Shown: positions 30,001 to 40,604, counted from the stretch's first letter. The stretch is DNA of 64,000 nucleotides from Mytilus californianus (GCF_021869535.1 NW_026262734.1:91579285-91643284), one strand, 5' to 3'. Notes: generated from the sequence alone by a model not told the origin. Translations and numbers: made by a program.

Positions 30001-32260
30001 CCCCTCTAACAAGAAATTTGTTTTGCATGCACACGTATAAAAATTGCGGTTTTTATCCAACGCAATCATAAGTTTGAACGTTGTTTTCAATTTAGACTTG
30101 TTTATATTTTTTCGTTTGGGCTTGTATTATATTTGCCTTATGGTTTATATGATCAGTTCATCCTATTTTGACTCCTGAAAATTCAAGAGTCTATCCTAAA
30201 TTGAGGTAAATAATGTGGCCTTCCAATAACCGTTTCGATTCCTAACATCACTGAAGAGACATTAATTATCGAAATCCAGATATGGTGTACACAAAATCTT
30301 TGCACCTTTGTTTGCGATATATAATCGTCGCTGCAAGTTTATTGTTTTCTTTTTGGTATTAGATTTATAGTTAAGATCTATTTATTACACCTTGTGATCC
30401 GTTAATTTGGCAAACGCCAATGGCACGCAGCAGGATGTAAGAACATTTGTTGTTCGACCTGTTAGTCAAATGCGTTTTGTTAAAATATACTTTTTCACTT
30501 TTTTTGGTCTTTTGGAAAATGTTGTTTGTGCTGTATTTAGACCCCTCTAACAAGAAAGTTGTTTTGCATGCACACGTATAAAAATTGCGGTTTTTATCCA
30601 ACGCAATCATAGGTTTGAATGTTGTTTTCAATTTAGACTTGTTTATATTTTTTCGTTTGGTCTTGTATTATATTTGCCTTATGGTTTATATGATCCGTTC
30701 ATCCTATTTTGACTCCTGAAAATTCAAGAGTCTATCCTAAATTGAGGTAAATTATGTGGCCTTCCAATAACCGTTTCGATTCCTAACATCACTGAAGAGA
30801 CATTAATTGTCGAAATCCGGAAATGGTGTACAAAAAATCTTTGCACCTTTGTTTGCGGTATGCCATCGTCGCTGCAAGTTTATTGTTTTCTTTTTGGTAT
30901 TAGATTAATAGTTCAGATCCATTTATTACACCTTGCGATCCGTTTATTTGGCAGTCGCCAATGGCAGGCAGCAGGATTTTAGAACATTTGTTGTTCGACC
31001 TGTTAGTCAAATGCGTTTTGTTAAAATATACTTTTTCACTTTTTTGGTCTTTTGGAAAATGTTGTTTGTACTGTATTTAGACCCCTCTAACAAGAAAGTT
31101 GTTTTGCATGCACACGTATAAAAATTGCGGTTTTTATCCAACGCAATCATAGGTTTGAACGTTGTTTTCAATTTAGACTTGTTTATATTTTTTCGTTTGG
31201 TCTTGTATTATATTTGCCTTATGGTTTATATGATCCGTTCATCCTATTTTGACTCCTGAAAATTCAAGAGTCTATCCTAAATTGAGGTAAATTATGTGGC
31301 CTTCCAATAACCGTTTCGATTCCTAACATCACTGAAGAGACATTAATTGTCGAAATCCGGATATGGTGTACAAAAAATCTTTGCACCTTTGTTTGCGGAA
31401 TACCATCGTCGCTGCAAGTTTATTGTTTTCTTTTTGGTATTAGATTTATAGTTAAGATCCATTTATTACACCTTGTGATCCGTTTATTTGGCAATCGCCA
31501 ATGGCAGGCAGCAGGATTTAAGAACATTTGTTGTTCGACCTGTTAGTCAAATGCGTTTTGTTAAAATATACTTTTTCACTTTTTTGGTCTTTTGGAAAAT
31601 GTTGTCTGTGCTGTATTTAGACCCCTCTAACAAGAAATTTGTTTTGCATGTACACGTATAAAAATTGCGGTTTTTATCCAACGCAATCATAGGTTTGAAC
31701 GTTGTTTTCAATTTAGACTTGTTTATATTTTTTCGTTTGGGCTTGTATTATATTTGCCTTATGGTTTATATGATCCGTTCATCCTATTTTGACTCCTGAA
31801 AATTCAAGAATCTATCCTAAATTGAGGTAAATTATGTGGCTATCTAATAACCGTTTCGATTCCTAACATCGCTGAAGATACATTAATTGTCGAAATCCGG
31901 ATATGGTGTACACAAAATCTTTGCACCTTTGTTTGCGGTATACTATCGTCGCTGCAAGTTTATTGTTTTCTTGTTGGTATTAGATTTATAGTTAAGATCC
32001 ATTTATTACACCTTGTGATCCGTTTATTTGGCAATCGCCAATGGCAGGCAGCAGGATTAAAGAACATTTGTTGTTCGACCTGTTAGTCAAATGCGTTTTG
32101 TTAAAATATACTTTTTCACTTTTTTGGTCTCTTGGAAAATGTTGTTTGTGCTGTATTTAGACCCATCTAACAAGAAATTTGTTTTGCATGCACACGTATA
32201 AAAATTGCGGTTTTTATCCAACGCAATCATAGGTTTGAACGTTGTTTTCAATTTAGACTT

Positions 32261-32268
<8 letters not shown>
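1..32268 (+). repeat. 540-bp satellite array, 59 full monomers plus a truncated one
   Basis: Head-to-tail monomers begin with TAACCGTTTCGATTCCTAAC at 1, 541, 1081, 1621, 2160, 2701 and so on to 31308 and 31848. Most are 539-541 bp; a few around 22,141-22,672 and 29,155-29,686 are shorter through small deletions. The last monomer (from 31,848) stops after about 417 bp in a TA tract. Copies differ by only a few substitutions, and the last dozen are visibly more varied. The left edge is cut by the window, so the real array is longer. All reading frames are short and frequently stopped; 60-70 codon ORFs arise only where a one-base insertion or substitution opens them, so I see no coding function. 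A hammerhead-like core lies 25 bases into each monomer. Centromeric or heterochromatic location is possible but not shown. Confidence 0.98.
25..63 (+). ncRNA. Hammerhead-ribozyme-like core in the satellite monomer (first copy shown)
   Basis: Seen in the sequence: CTGAAGA at 25-31, a perfect 4-bp stem GACA (32-35) with TGTC (41-44) closing loop TTAAT (36-40), then GAAA at 45-48. This matches the hammerhead layout CUGANGA, helix II, GAAA. A weak helix III can be drawn: A48 with T62, T49 with G61, C50 with G59, C51 with G58, T60 bulged, leaving A63 as the base before the cut. I find no convincing helix I between the bases before 25 and after 63, so self-cleavage of an isolated monomer is doubtful. 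The motif recurs at the same place in every monomer. Known parallel: some animal satellites (newt satellite 2, schistosome and Dolichopoda cave-cricket satellites) carry hammerheads. Relatedness here is inference. Confidence 0.55.

Positions 32269-32296
<28 letters not shown>
32264..32296. repeat. (TA)n microsatellite at the array boundary
   Basis: An uninterrupted TA run of about 33 bases replaces the end of the last satellite monomer and forms the junction with non-satellite DNA. Confidence 0.95.
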
Positions 32297-32298
<2 letters not shown>

Positions 32299-32759
32299 AT
32301 GATGTTTGTTTGTTACAAACATTAATTTGTTTTAATTGTCACATGTTAATAACGTTTTCGTACCAAACAGTTCAGTTCCAGTATCTGTAAATGAATCTCA
32401 TTTCAGGAAAGTTGGACTCACCAGGTCTTTCTTTTTGGCTTTAACGGCTTTATAAAATATTTATTTTTATGTTATTTTAAAATGTCACAAGTTAAAATCA
32501 CATTTGTAGTCCATTTCCGTTACATTGCACATGTAACGCGTTTCGCATATTGGATCAAAATAACCTGCATTTCACGTGAATGCAATAACATTCTTTTAAT
32601 CTGCCTGTTAGATGTTTGTTAAGTACACTGATTTAAATTAACAAAACAATCTGTAAAATATTTCAGGGTAAAAAAACATCTCCACAAACTCTGAAGTCTA
32701 TATTTAGGATAGGGGGATCACCATTTCATTTGTTAGAGATAAAAGGACTTGTCATCAGG
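32297..32759. other. Gene-free spacer
   Basis: AT-rich sequence right of the satellite. I see no exon, no long ORF and no repeat that matches the rest of the window. Confidence 0.6.
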
Positions 32760-33374
32760 GTAAAACTATGATTCAAAAGTGTAAGTGCGTCGCTAAAACA
32801 ATTGTAAATGACCAACTTCAAAACAATAAATTCTATCAAAGTTAAAGGATAAAATTAAAGTCAGAGATTTTTCTTACTTTTAAACATTTTTCGTCATAAC
32901 AACAGTTTTTTTTTCCGGACCATCGTTAAAAGAATATAAAGTAAAACTATGCTTCAAACACGTGCATTGCTAAAACGATTGTGAAGTGCTTACTTCAAAA
33001 CAATAATTCTATCAAAGTTAAAAGATAAAGTTAAAGTCAGAGATTTTTCTTTCTTTTAAACATTTATCGTCATAACAACAGTTTTCTTTTCTGGACCATC
33101 GTTAAAAGAATAAGAGGTAAAACTATGCTTCAAACACGTGCATCGATAATTGTGAAGTACCCACTTCAAAACAATTAATTCTGTCAAAGTTAAAAGATAA
33201 AGTTAAAGTCAGAGATTTTTCTTACTATTAAACATATAATGTCAAAACAACAGTTTTCTTTCCGGACCATCGTTAAAAGAATAAGAGGGAACGTAAAACT
33301 ATGCTTCAAACACGTGCATCGTTAAAACGATTGTGAAGTACCCACTTCAAAACAATAATTTCTATCAGAGTTTA
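32760..33374 (+). repeat. 178-bp tandem repeat, about 3.4 copies
   Basis: Units begin with GTAAAACTATG at 32,760, 32,941, 33,117 and 33,293 (periods 181, 176 and 176). Shared landmarks are CTTCAAAACAATAA, AAAGTCAGAGATTTTTCTT, CATAACAACAGTTTTCTTT and GGACCATCGTTAAAAGAATA. The first unit is the most diverged and the fourth is truncated. No coding potential. It lies about 1.3 kb upstream of the Kv start codon; a regulatory role is not indicated. Confidence 0.93.
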
Positions 33375-34660
33375 AAAAAAAAATCATTAAGTGATATGGG
33401 ATGCCATTTAACCACACCATTTCATTAAACAATACAATCAACACCTTTATCAATTATAATCCATTGTTGCCGATAGCTATAAAATGCAATCAGCTAATTA
33501 TTGATTGTATATCATAATCGTTACGAGGTCAAGGTAAATTCCCAGTATATTGTCTAATCAAGGAAAAGGTCAGAGACACCCGAAAAAAGTAAACAAAATG
33601 GACGAAGTCGAACCGTTATATTTCTTTTGCCAAATTCTTTCGCCAATACGGAATTTTGATCGCCAAATTTTTATTTTTTTTGCAAAATGTGAAAATGGCG
33701 ACCGCCAGCGGAAACCCTGCTTGTCATGTTTGTTCTGTATTTGCTTTCGTATGGCTGTGGTTATGGTTTCATAAGGTCATTAGATATACAAGAGTCATTG
33801 ATCTCATTATGGATGTCATTACAATTTAGATATTATATGAAATGAACAACGACCGTGGTAATTCAAATATTTACGAAAGCTTGCCTAGACCGTTTACACT
33901 TTTTTTTCTTTTTTCTGTAATTGCCAAAATTTGAAGTCAAATGAAATTAATAAATTTCTAGAAAAAAGTAGAAAAAATATAGACATCTACCTTAAAGTTT
34001 ATGTTAAGCATTCAATATCCCACTACAATATAATAAATACATCCGTCATTTAAAGCACTCTTTAATTGATTTTTCTAATCACACAATGTGTAAGCTGTTT
34101 ATCAACAGGATGTTGATGATCAAATATTGATGCAAATTGATAATGGAAATATGACATCAATTGATTGGTAACACATGAATTTCAAGGAGTAATGTATTGT
34201 ATTGCTTTACCCAACGTTAAAATTAAAACGGAACAATTGATATCAAAATGGAAATTTAAGTTTAGATTTTAGATATATGAGAATGTGTACTATATGGTGA
34301 TTAGAATTTCATGAAATGTCTTATTTTTTCTGATATAGTTATGTTCAACACGGAATTTCAAACCAACTATTAAGATGAATGGTACATTTAACAGTGAAAT
34401 GAGTAGTAAAAATTTAATCCGCCAGAATATCAATATTGCACGATCCAAATCATTTGTAGTTGGCGATTTTTGTGCTTTGGCTTGTCACATGATCTATTGC
34501 ATGCGGTTCAAAAATGAGAACATACAGAAAACGTAGTGTACTGATATATAATTTTGGAGAGGACATCGGAAAGTATTATTGTGAATAATTTCCGTTCATT
34601 AGTTACTAAAATTTTTAGAATAGATTATAAAATTTACAAACCGAAAGAAAGGTAACGAGA
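33375..34660. other. Spacer upstream of the Kv channel gene
   Basis: No supported gene. A 74-codon + strand ORF at 33,550-33,774 has no recognisable domain and no splice-site context and is treated as chance. The Kv promoter and 5' UTR must lie here, but I cannot point to a TATA box or start site with confidence. Confidence 0.5.
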
Positions 34661-35116
34661 ATGTTGGAAAAAGTAATAATAAATGTAGGTGAACAAACGT
34701 TTGTAACTAAAACGAGCACTCTTCAACGATACCCAGACACAAAGTTGGCGAACATCTCTGAAACCTGCGAACATTTTGATGAAACTACTGAAATGTACTA
34801 CTTTGATAGGAATCCATTGATATTCCAGTCGGTACTAGACTATTATCGAACAGGAAAACTTCAATTTTTGTCTAACATCTGCGTAGAGCAAATTCGTGAT
34901 GAGCTTGAATTTTGGGAAATACCAACCACTGATCTCGGCCCATGTTGTTGGAAATATTTCTATACCGTTGATAGTGACTTGAAGACCAGCAATGTTATCG
35001 ACAAATACTTTTTCCAAAGCAAGTGTTTTCGTTACAGTTCGAAAAGCTCTCTTACAAATGTCAAAAGCAGAATATTGAATGTACTGGAAAATCCAAGGTC
35101 ATCGAAATTTTCATTA
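34661..35116 (+). CDS. Voltage-gated K+ channel, Shaw/Kv3-like, exon 1 (T1 tetramerisation domain)
   Basis: Encodes residues 1-152 of a predicted 416-residue plasma-membrane K+ channel subunit. The ATG at 34,661 has A at -3 and is followed within four codons by the T1 start (VIINVGEQTF, family consensus NVGG), so the N terminus is short and complete. Family landmarks: YYFDRNPLIFQSVLDYYRTG (residues 46-65, consensus DRHP), ELEFWEIPTTDLGPCCW (81-97). The CC after an aromatic-rich stretch and the W following it point to Shaw/Kv3 rather than Shaker. The zinc motif H-x5-C-x20-CC is kept as C74 and C95-C96 with exact spacing, but the His is Gln68. The exon ends at 35,116 after a complete codon, followed by GTAAGT; reading on only gives a stop 18 codons later. 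It joins in frame to 36,672. Confidence 0.93.
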
Positions 35117-36671
35117 GTAAGTTTTTACTGTAGTATATTAATAAAGTTTGAGACATTTTTGGATAAATTTTAAAAAAACCACACCAGAAACTGGAAGCTT
35201 TAGTCGATTCTAAATAAATTCTTTTTATGTTCTCTCTTCAAGAATGCAGAGCTTACTGGTCGATAAAATCAAAGAGGCTGGTGGACTGTAAGTTCCCAAG
35301 GGTATTACTAACCCAGTAGCCAGTACTTTGGTACTTGCATGACTATACGAATATTGTTTGATTGAAATTTGCAGTTATAATTTTTTTTATCCTTTTAAAA
35401 TAAATATAACTTCCTCATGCAAAACTCTGATTCCTTGATCGGATTTGACTATGCTTTAAGGTTCTTTTTGGTTTGAGTAGCTCTTCAACGTTTGTATTTC
35501 GATTTGAATATTCTAGTATTTTGGCCCCAAAGATCACCGAAGAGACTGACGAGAGGTAAATATTTGTTACTAACTGTCAGTGAAGTATAACTTTTGGGTT
35601 TTTAGATATTTAACGTTGTATCCTAACAAGACGGCAAAATCAGCACAAAAATTGAAAAATAAGTTTTTTAAAAGTTTTTTTACAGCAATTCCTCTAATGT
35701 CAAGTTATTGATACATTTTTTTTATTTGGTCCGATTCAATTGGTGTACGAGTATTGTTGTGATGAGTGATAAAGGCTCTCAAATGTGTGACAAACTATAA
35801 GCAAAACATTGTCTGAATCAAAATGACCGAGACGATATAATCGAGAAAATACTGTTGCGGTTAAAAAACAACATCCGTATTTTCGTATAGATTTGATATC
35901 ACTATATATATATATATATACATCATAACTGGTTTGTAGTGTAGGGTTGACCGTTTTCTGAATTTTTTTAGCCATCATGTGCAAGTAAAACATTGATAAA
36001 TAGGCACATGGTAATAAAATCCGACGTTAATCTATGAAATCGACAATTTTGTTTATAAAATAAGAATATCTAAAATAATGTATTAATTATAGGTTTCATA
36101 ATGAGTCTCGAATTTGATATCACTTGATATCAACATGAGTTCTTTTATTTAAATATAATAATAAACTAGTGAATGTCGAGTTTATTATTATTATTGAAAT
36201 TAAATATCGAGATGTTGAACCTATTTCTCTTATGGTAAAATTTATCATTGTCTTGGTGAACTATTTAAGATTTTGCAAGTTTCACTTCAAATATAAGTTC
36301 TAATCGCTAACACATTTGTTAACGCTCAGAATAGAATCAGATGTGACAAAACATATGTCCAGGTGAATCATGTGAAGGTATTACATGTATATACATGTAT
36401 TAATTAAAAGTTACCATGGCGGAAACATGACTTTTAAAAGTCATCATTGACCTAAAGAAAAGCCAATGGAAATGTCGCAATTTCGTAACAAATTGCCACA
36501 TACATAGCGTATGCGAACATCATTTACGCATTTTTCTTAGCACACTCCATTCAGTGTGATACAAGGAATATCTAGTCCATGCAGAGAATAGTAACAGACC
36601 CCAAACATAAGCGAAAATTATTCTTCTGATAAATAATTAACCAACGCTGCAATAAAATTTGTTTCTAATAG
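35117..36671 (+). other. Kv gene intron, phase 0, 1555 bp
   Basis: Begins GTAAGTTTTT and ends TTTGTTTCTAATAG. Splicing places ..NPRSSKFSL directly before MLYYCRCLAILV, which rebuilds a normal Kv linker plus S1 helix. The intron contains a decayed copy of the bivalve hammerhead repeat (35,254-35,566) and a short (TA)n run near 35,903-35,920. Confidence 0.88.
35254..35566 (+). repeat. Diverged copy of the 350-bp hammerhead repeat family
   Basis: Compared with the tandem copies at 48.7-49.7 kb it keeps GGCTGGTGGACT..AGTTCCCAAGGGTAT, CCAGTAGCCAGTACTTTGGT, then AGCTCTTCAACG and a degenerate core ATCACCGAAGAGACTGACGAG near 35,533. The core has CCGAAGA in place of CTGANGA and no GAAA, so it should be catalytically dead. 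Same orientation as the 48.7 kb array. Confidence 0.75.
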
Positions 36672-37466
36672 ATGCTATACTACTGTAGATGCCTAGCCAT
36701 ACTTGTATCAGTAATACAATCATTTGAGTTAACTGGACGGAATACGAAGGCAACCAAAAACGTGACATCAAAGGAAGACATGAAAGAACGTCTAACTGAC
36801 CACGATGACTGGATTGGCGTTGTAACCCATGCATGCAACGTTATTTTCACATTAGAAACAGCGCAACGTTTAGCAACCTATCCATGTAAATTAGAATTTT
36901 TTCGAAGTTTTTTAAACTTTGTTGATACCATGTCTGTATTTGGATATTTTGCACACATCATAGTTAGTGCCTTTCCTGATTCGAATGAATCAGTCTTCAT
37001 TTTCTCGTATGCTTTAGTAATTTTGCGCGGTTTCAGATTTTTCCGTCTTGAGCGTGTTATAGAAGGTTTACGCATAATGCTTTTGTCGATAAAACAAAGT
37101 AAGAAGATGCTGTACTTGCTTATTTTGGTTTTGCTTATTTCAGCCATAATTTTGGGGATTACTATACACATTGTAGGAATGAATGGATTTTTCACAGATG
37201 CAATCAGCAGTTTTTATTGGGCTCTCATCACCATGACAACAATAGGTTACGGTGATATGTACCCAAAAACAAAATATGGACAGATTTTAGCATCAGTGTG
37301 CGCAACCTTTGGCTTGTTTCTGTTGAGCATGCCCATTGCGGTTGTTGCCAACACTTTCACCGATTTATACAAAAGATATTGTGAACATCAATGTCATCTA
37401 CTTCACCAAAAAAAACGCATCTGGTGTAAAAATGGCACAACAGAGTTGATTCCGATCATATACTGA
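36672..37466 (+). CDS. Voltage-gated K+ channel, Shaw/Kv3-like, exon 2 (S1-S6 and C terminus)
   Basis: Encodes residues 153-416 and the TGA stop. S1 about 153-172; S2 about 199-219 with FTLE before QRL; S3 about 231-250 (LNFVD); S4 about 266-286 with Arg271, 274, 277 and 280 at three-residue spacing, but Glu283 where the fifth positive charge usually sits; S5 about 297-318; pore and filter TMTTIGYGDMYPKT (339-352); S6 about 356-380. The S6 hinge reads PIA (373-375) instead of PVP/PxP. The C-terminal tail is short (about 33 residues) and lacks recognisable motifs. Known family role: voltage-dependent K+ efflux as a tetramer. The filter is intact, so it should conduct. The missing second Pro and the altered T1 zinc site resemble vertebrate modifier (silent) Kv subunits, which suggests, but does not show, obligate co-assembly. 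An AATAAA lies at 37,778. Confidence 0.95.
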   Translation: MLYYCRCLAILVSVIQSFELTGRNTKATKNVTSKEDMKERLTDHDDWIGVVTHACNVIFTLETAQRLATYPCKLEFFRSFLNFVDTMSVFGYFAHIIVSAFPDSNESVFIFSYALVILRGFRFFRLERVIEGLRIMLLSIKQSKKMLYLLILVLLISAIILGITIHIVGMNGFFTDAISSFYWALITMTTIGYGDMYPKTKYGQILASVCATFGLFLLSMPIAVVANTFTDLYKRYCEHQCHLLHQKKRIWCKNGTTELIPIIY

Positions 37467-37779
37467 TGCAGAAGTTTGATCTTTAGAACAAACTACGTGT
37501 GTCTGTTATTTCAGAATTTGCTTTTCGGTCACATAAAACATTTAAATTAGTAAAACATTTGACCATGTTTTTTAATCTATTTTATCTGATAAAAACTTAG
37601 CAAACAAATCGTTAATCTGTCTTAACTACATTTAAAGATTTCATGAATAGTTGTGTACTGCAACTTCATTACCGTGATTATCCCAAAAGGATTTAAGTTT
37701 GGAAAGGAAATCAATTCCGACAACGAAATGCTGGCATAGTATTAAATGCTTTGTTCGGCAATAGGAAAGATTTGTATAA
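37467..37779. other. Probable Kv 3' UTR
   Basis: Follows the Kv stop. No ORF. The first AATAAA on the + strand (37,778-37,783) is 312 bp after the stop and is a reasonable polyadenylation signal, immediately before a dispersed repeat. Confidence 0.45.
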
Positions 37780-37783
37780 TAAA
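37778..37783 (+). terminator. Candidate polyadenylation signal of the Kv gene
   Basis: AATAAA, the first such hexamer after the Kv stop. Position only; no transcript data. Confidence 0.4.
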
Positions 37784-38312
37784 GATATGTAGTAGGATTG
37801 CCAATGAGACAACTATCCATCAGAGTTCAAATTGCGTGGATTTAAGCTACTATAGGTACCATACCAATTACAAAATCCAGTAACGTAGAGTCACATAAGT
37901 TTCTTTACCAAGGACATATGTTTACCAATTAGTGCTCGAAAAAATCACTTTCCAAACTTTAAACATAAATTTTATCAGCAATCAAAGCCATGCATCAAAT
38001 TTATTCTGAAACAACTACTCTGTAGGTTTTGAAAATCATATGTTGATACCAAAAAATCCAAAGCACCGTTAGACTTATGATTTGTTTTTTAAATCATTTG
38101 ACGTCTATACCCTTTACATAAGACTAAGTTCCACCATTCCTAACTTAAAATTGGTTAACTTTATTCATTAAAACAAATGGCTAACGAAGGTTCAAGGGTG
38201 TGATCAATCATATTTTATATATATATAAAAAAAAACTTAACGAACTTTGATTTGAACAAATTTTTGTATGAAAATTACACTATCAATATGTTTGATTTCT
38301 TGATTAACCCCA
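37780..38312 (+). repeat. Dispersed mussel-type repeat, first copy of a diverged direct duplication
   Basis: Starts with GGATTGCCAATGAGACAACT near 37,796, a sequence I know from memory as widespread in Mytilus. From TTTAAGCTACTATAGG (37,840) to TTTGATTTCTTGATT (38,291) it matches 38,800-39,305 in order: GTAACGTAGAGTCACA, GCAATCAAAGCC.TGC, TTTATTCATT.AAAC.AAT. Similarity is old and broken by indels. Confidence 0.7.
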
Positions 38313-38318
38313 TACGTT

Positions 38319-38562
38319 ACGGCAAACAGGACAAACATCTAACCCTACCTATAATCCAAACTATAACACCGTACCTCATTCCAATCACTATCCTTAACTT
38401 TAACCCTATCACTTTCTTACCCCTTACCCTAATCCTAAACTAAATCCAACCCTGAATACAGTAGACCTATCGACCTGTCGGCCTGTCAACCTACTGACCT
38501 GTCTACCTACTGACCTGTCTACCAGTTAACATGTCGACCTGATGACTTCTCTACCTTCAAAC
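38319..38562. repeat. Pyrimidine-rich tract and ACCTGTC minisatellite
   Basis: From 38,319 to 38,455 one strand is almost purine-poor, with scattered AACCCTA-like words. From about 38,462 a degenerate 9-12 bp repeat follows (GACCTGTCGGCCTGTCAACC, CTACTGACCTGTCTACC and similar). No coding content; the 63-codon ORF at 38,252-38,443 is a by-product. Confidence 0.7.
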
Positions 38563-38744
38563 CTATCTAATTTCAATCTGATAAAAACCGAATCACTTAA
38601 TAACATTACTTTTTTTCAAGATAGAAAAATATCTATTCTTTAATATGCAATTTAATAAGTATAGCTGAATTATGTCTCTATTCTTTTTCAAGGAACCCAT
38701 CTTGTAAGCCTGTTTTTTTAACCACTTTACTCAAATCATACATG

Positions 38745-39305
38745 TCCTAAGTGGTATACTACCGATGAAACTACAAAAACGCATTCGACACTTGATCCAA
38801 TTTAAGCTAGTATAGGAACTGTGCGGTCTTCAACAATGAGCAAAAGTAATAACGTATAGTCACAATATGTGTCCTTACCAAAAATGGTTATATTACTGGG
38901 TCTGATAAGTGCTACACGAACTTCCCTTTTAAACTATAAACCAATTGTATGAGCAGTCAAAGCCGTGCGTCAGCGTTAATTGAAAAAAAAACTTCTCTAG
39001 GAGAGGTGTGAATCAAATGTGGGTACTAATAAATCTAAAGAACTGTAAGAGTGCATACATCATTTTTCCTCCAGCTCGCAAAAGTCTAAAATAATTTGAC
39101 TTTTCTACCGTTTGTACAAGTATCCCCCGTATCAAACTTAGAATTGTATTCATGAATTTTATTCATTTAAACGAATTGTCAACGCAGGTAAAAAATATTA
39201 TTTAAGGATTTGATAAATCATGCTGGAGAGAAGAAAAGAACACTCTAATTTGGACTAAAATGTCTCTGAAAATGACATTATTAAGACGTTTGATTTCCTG
39301 ATTGA
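38745..39305 (+). repeat. Second copy of the diverged direct duplication
   Basis: Parallels 37,780-38,312 over most of its length (TTTAAGCTAGTATAGG, GTAACGTATAGTCACA, GAGCAGTCAAAGCCGTGCG, TTTGATTTCCTGATT). The offset is about 960-1000 bp. It may be two insertions of one repeat family or an old tandem duplication. Confidence 0.68.
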
Positions 39306-40604
39306 AAAATAAAGGTGCTCCTCTTCTTGTCGACTTCTTCCTTTATCATATGCAGCAGCATTTATACAGGAGATTCCAAGAAAGACTGAAATGCAGCTAG
39401 AAATATTCTTTCATCCATTAGGCTATATAGTTAATGTACTCTTACCAACAAATTCAAAGTTTTTGGTGACTATATTGAACGCATCTATCTCCTCGACCGA
39501 ACTTAAAATAGTGAAACTACAAGTACAGTTAAGTCCGCCTTGTATCTTCATTCACATTTAGAAATTGATAATAAGCAATCGACCGGTTGAGTTTAAAACT
39601 GTACGAAACAGTAAGGTGATTTCAGCGTTCTAATTGCGAACTTTCTACTTCTATGCAGCAAATTCGAGCTTATCTGCATATGGAGCATGCATCTGCGGTT
39701 GATACGATATAAACCTGCGTTTTTGTCAGGATTTACTTGATATTTAATCAAAAGTTACAAGTGGTAAAGCTTACCACATTCCGTTGAATATTTTACGGAC
39801 GACATCACGAGGTAGTTACCAGTTATGAAATATGTCAGATGAAGATTGAAATATTTGTCTTGTTGTCAACATAAAACCTCAATTAGCACATCATCGAAAA
39901 GATTTTATCACCCAATTGAGGCATACATGTGCAACACGACACGATGAAAACAACTTTTTGGGCAAGATCGTCCTACATTTCCTGAGCACCTGATGAGTCA
40001 ACCCCGGAGTTCATTTGACCCAGTCTTACGTTTTCTTAATTGTGTTTTGTAGACCGTACATTGTTCATCATCGGAATCTTTTTTTTCTTACCGTGTCGTT
40101 GCCAGTTTATTTTGACTGATGAGTGTTGATGTACTTTTGGTATCGCATGTCTCTGTTCTATGAAATGCTCCTGCATGACAAATGCGAAACAATTCAAATA
40201 TGACAAATCTGTAAAGAAAGGAAGCATAACAGACAGCATTCTACGAAAAACACGGAATTACAGGTATCTGACTTGAGACATGCACACATAGAATGCGGCT
40301 ATTATGCTCTCAAAAGTTTTGTATTTATTTTTTTGAAACATCTGTTCCAGAACAAACGTGATGAAGATTATTGATATACTGCGTGTCAAGTTTCAGGAAA
40401 TCGGTTTCATACTGCATTTAATGTTGCTATATGTAAAGACAATTAAAAGACATCGGTGCACTCGGTTACAGTAAATAATTTTTTTTATCAAATGTAACAA
40501 TGAGCTGTTATGATTAAACACTCTTTGGGAAGCACATATGGAATAGGATCTACCTACACTACCAAAGCACCTGCCATTACTCCTAGTTTTTTGTTGATTA
40601 ATTT
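39306..40604. other. Gene-free stretch with repeat fragments
   Basis: No supported exon. About 40,070-40,150 on the + strand is a decayed copy of the family also at 41,030 and 61,215 (CGTTGCCAGTTTATTTTGA..GATG). The 67-codon minus ORF at 40,036-40,239 is the shadow of this repeat. Confidence 0.55.

Noticed and set aside
1..32268. CRISPR array or bacterial-type tandem repeat
   Set aside because: Units are 540 bp with no spacers; the window is eukaryotic.
33550..33774. 74-codon + ORF upstream of the Kv gene
   Set aside because: No domain, no splice context, composition like the surrounding non-coding DNA.
38319..38455. Interstitial telomeric repeat (CCCTAA)n
   Set aside because: Only scattered AACCCTA words in a pyrimidine-rich tract; no tandem hexamers.
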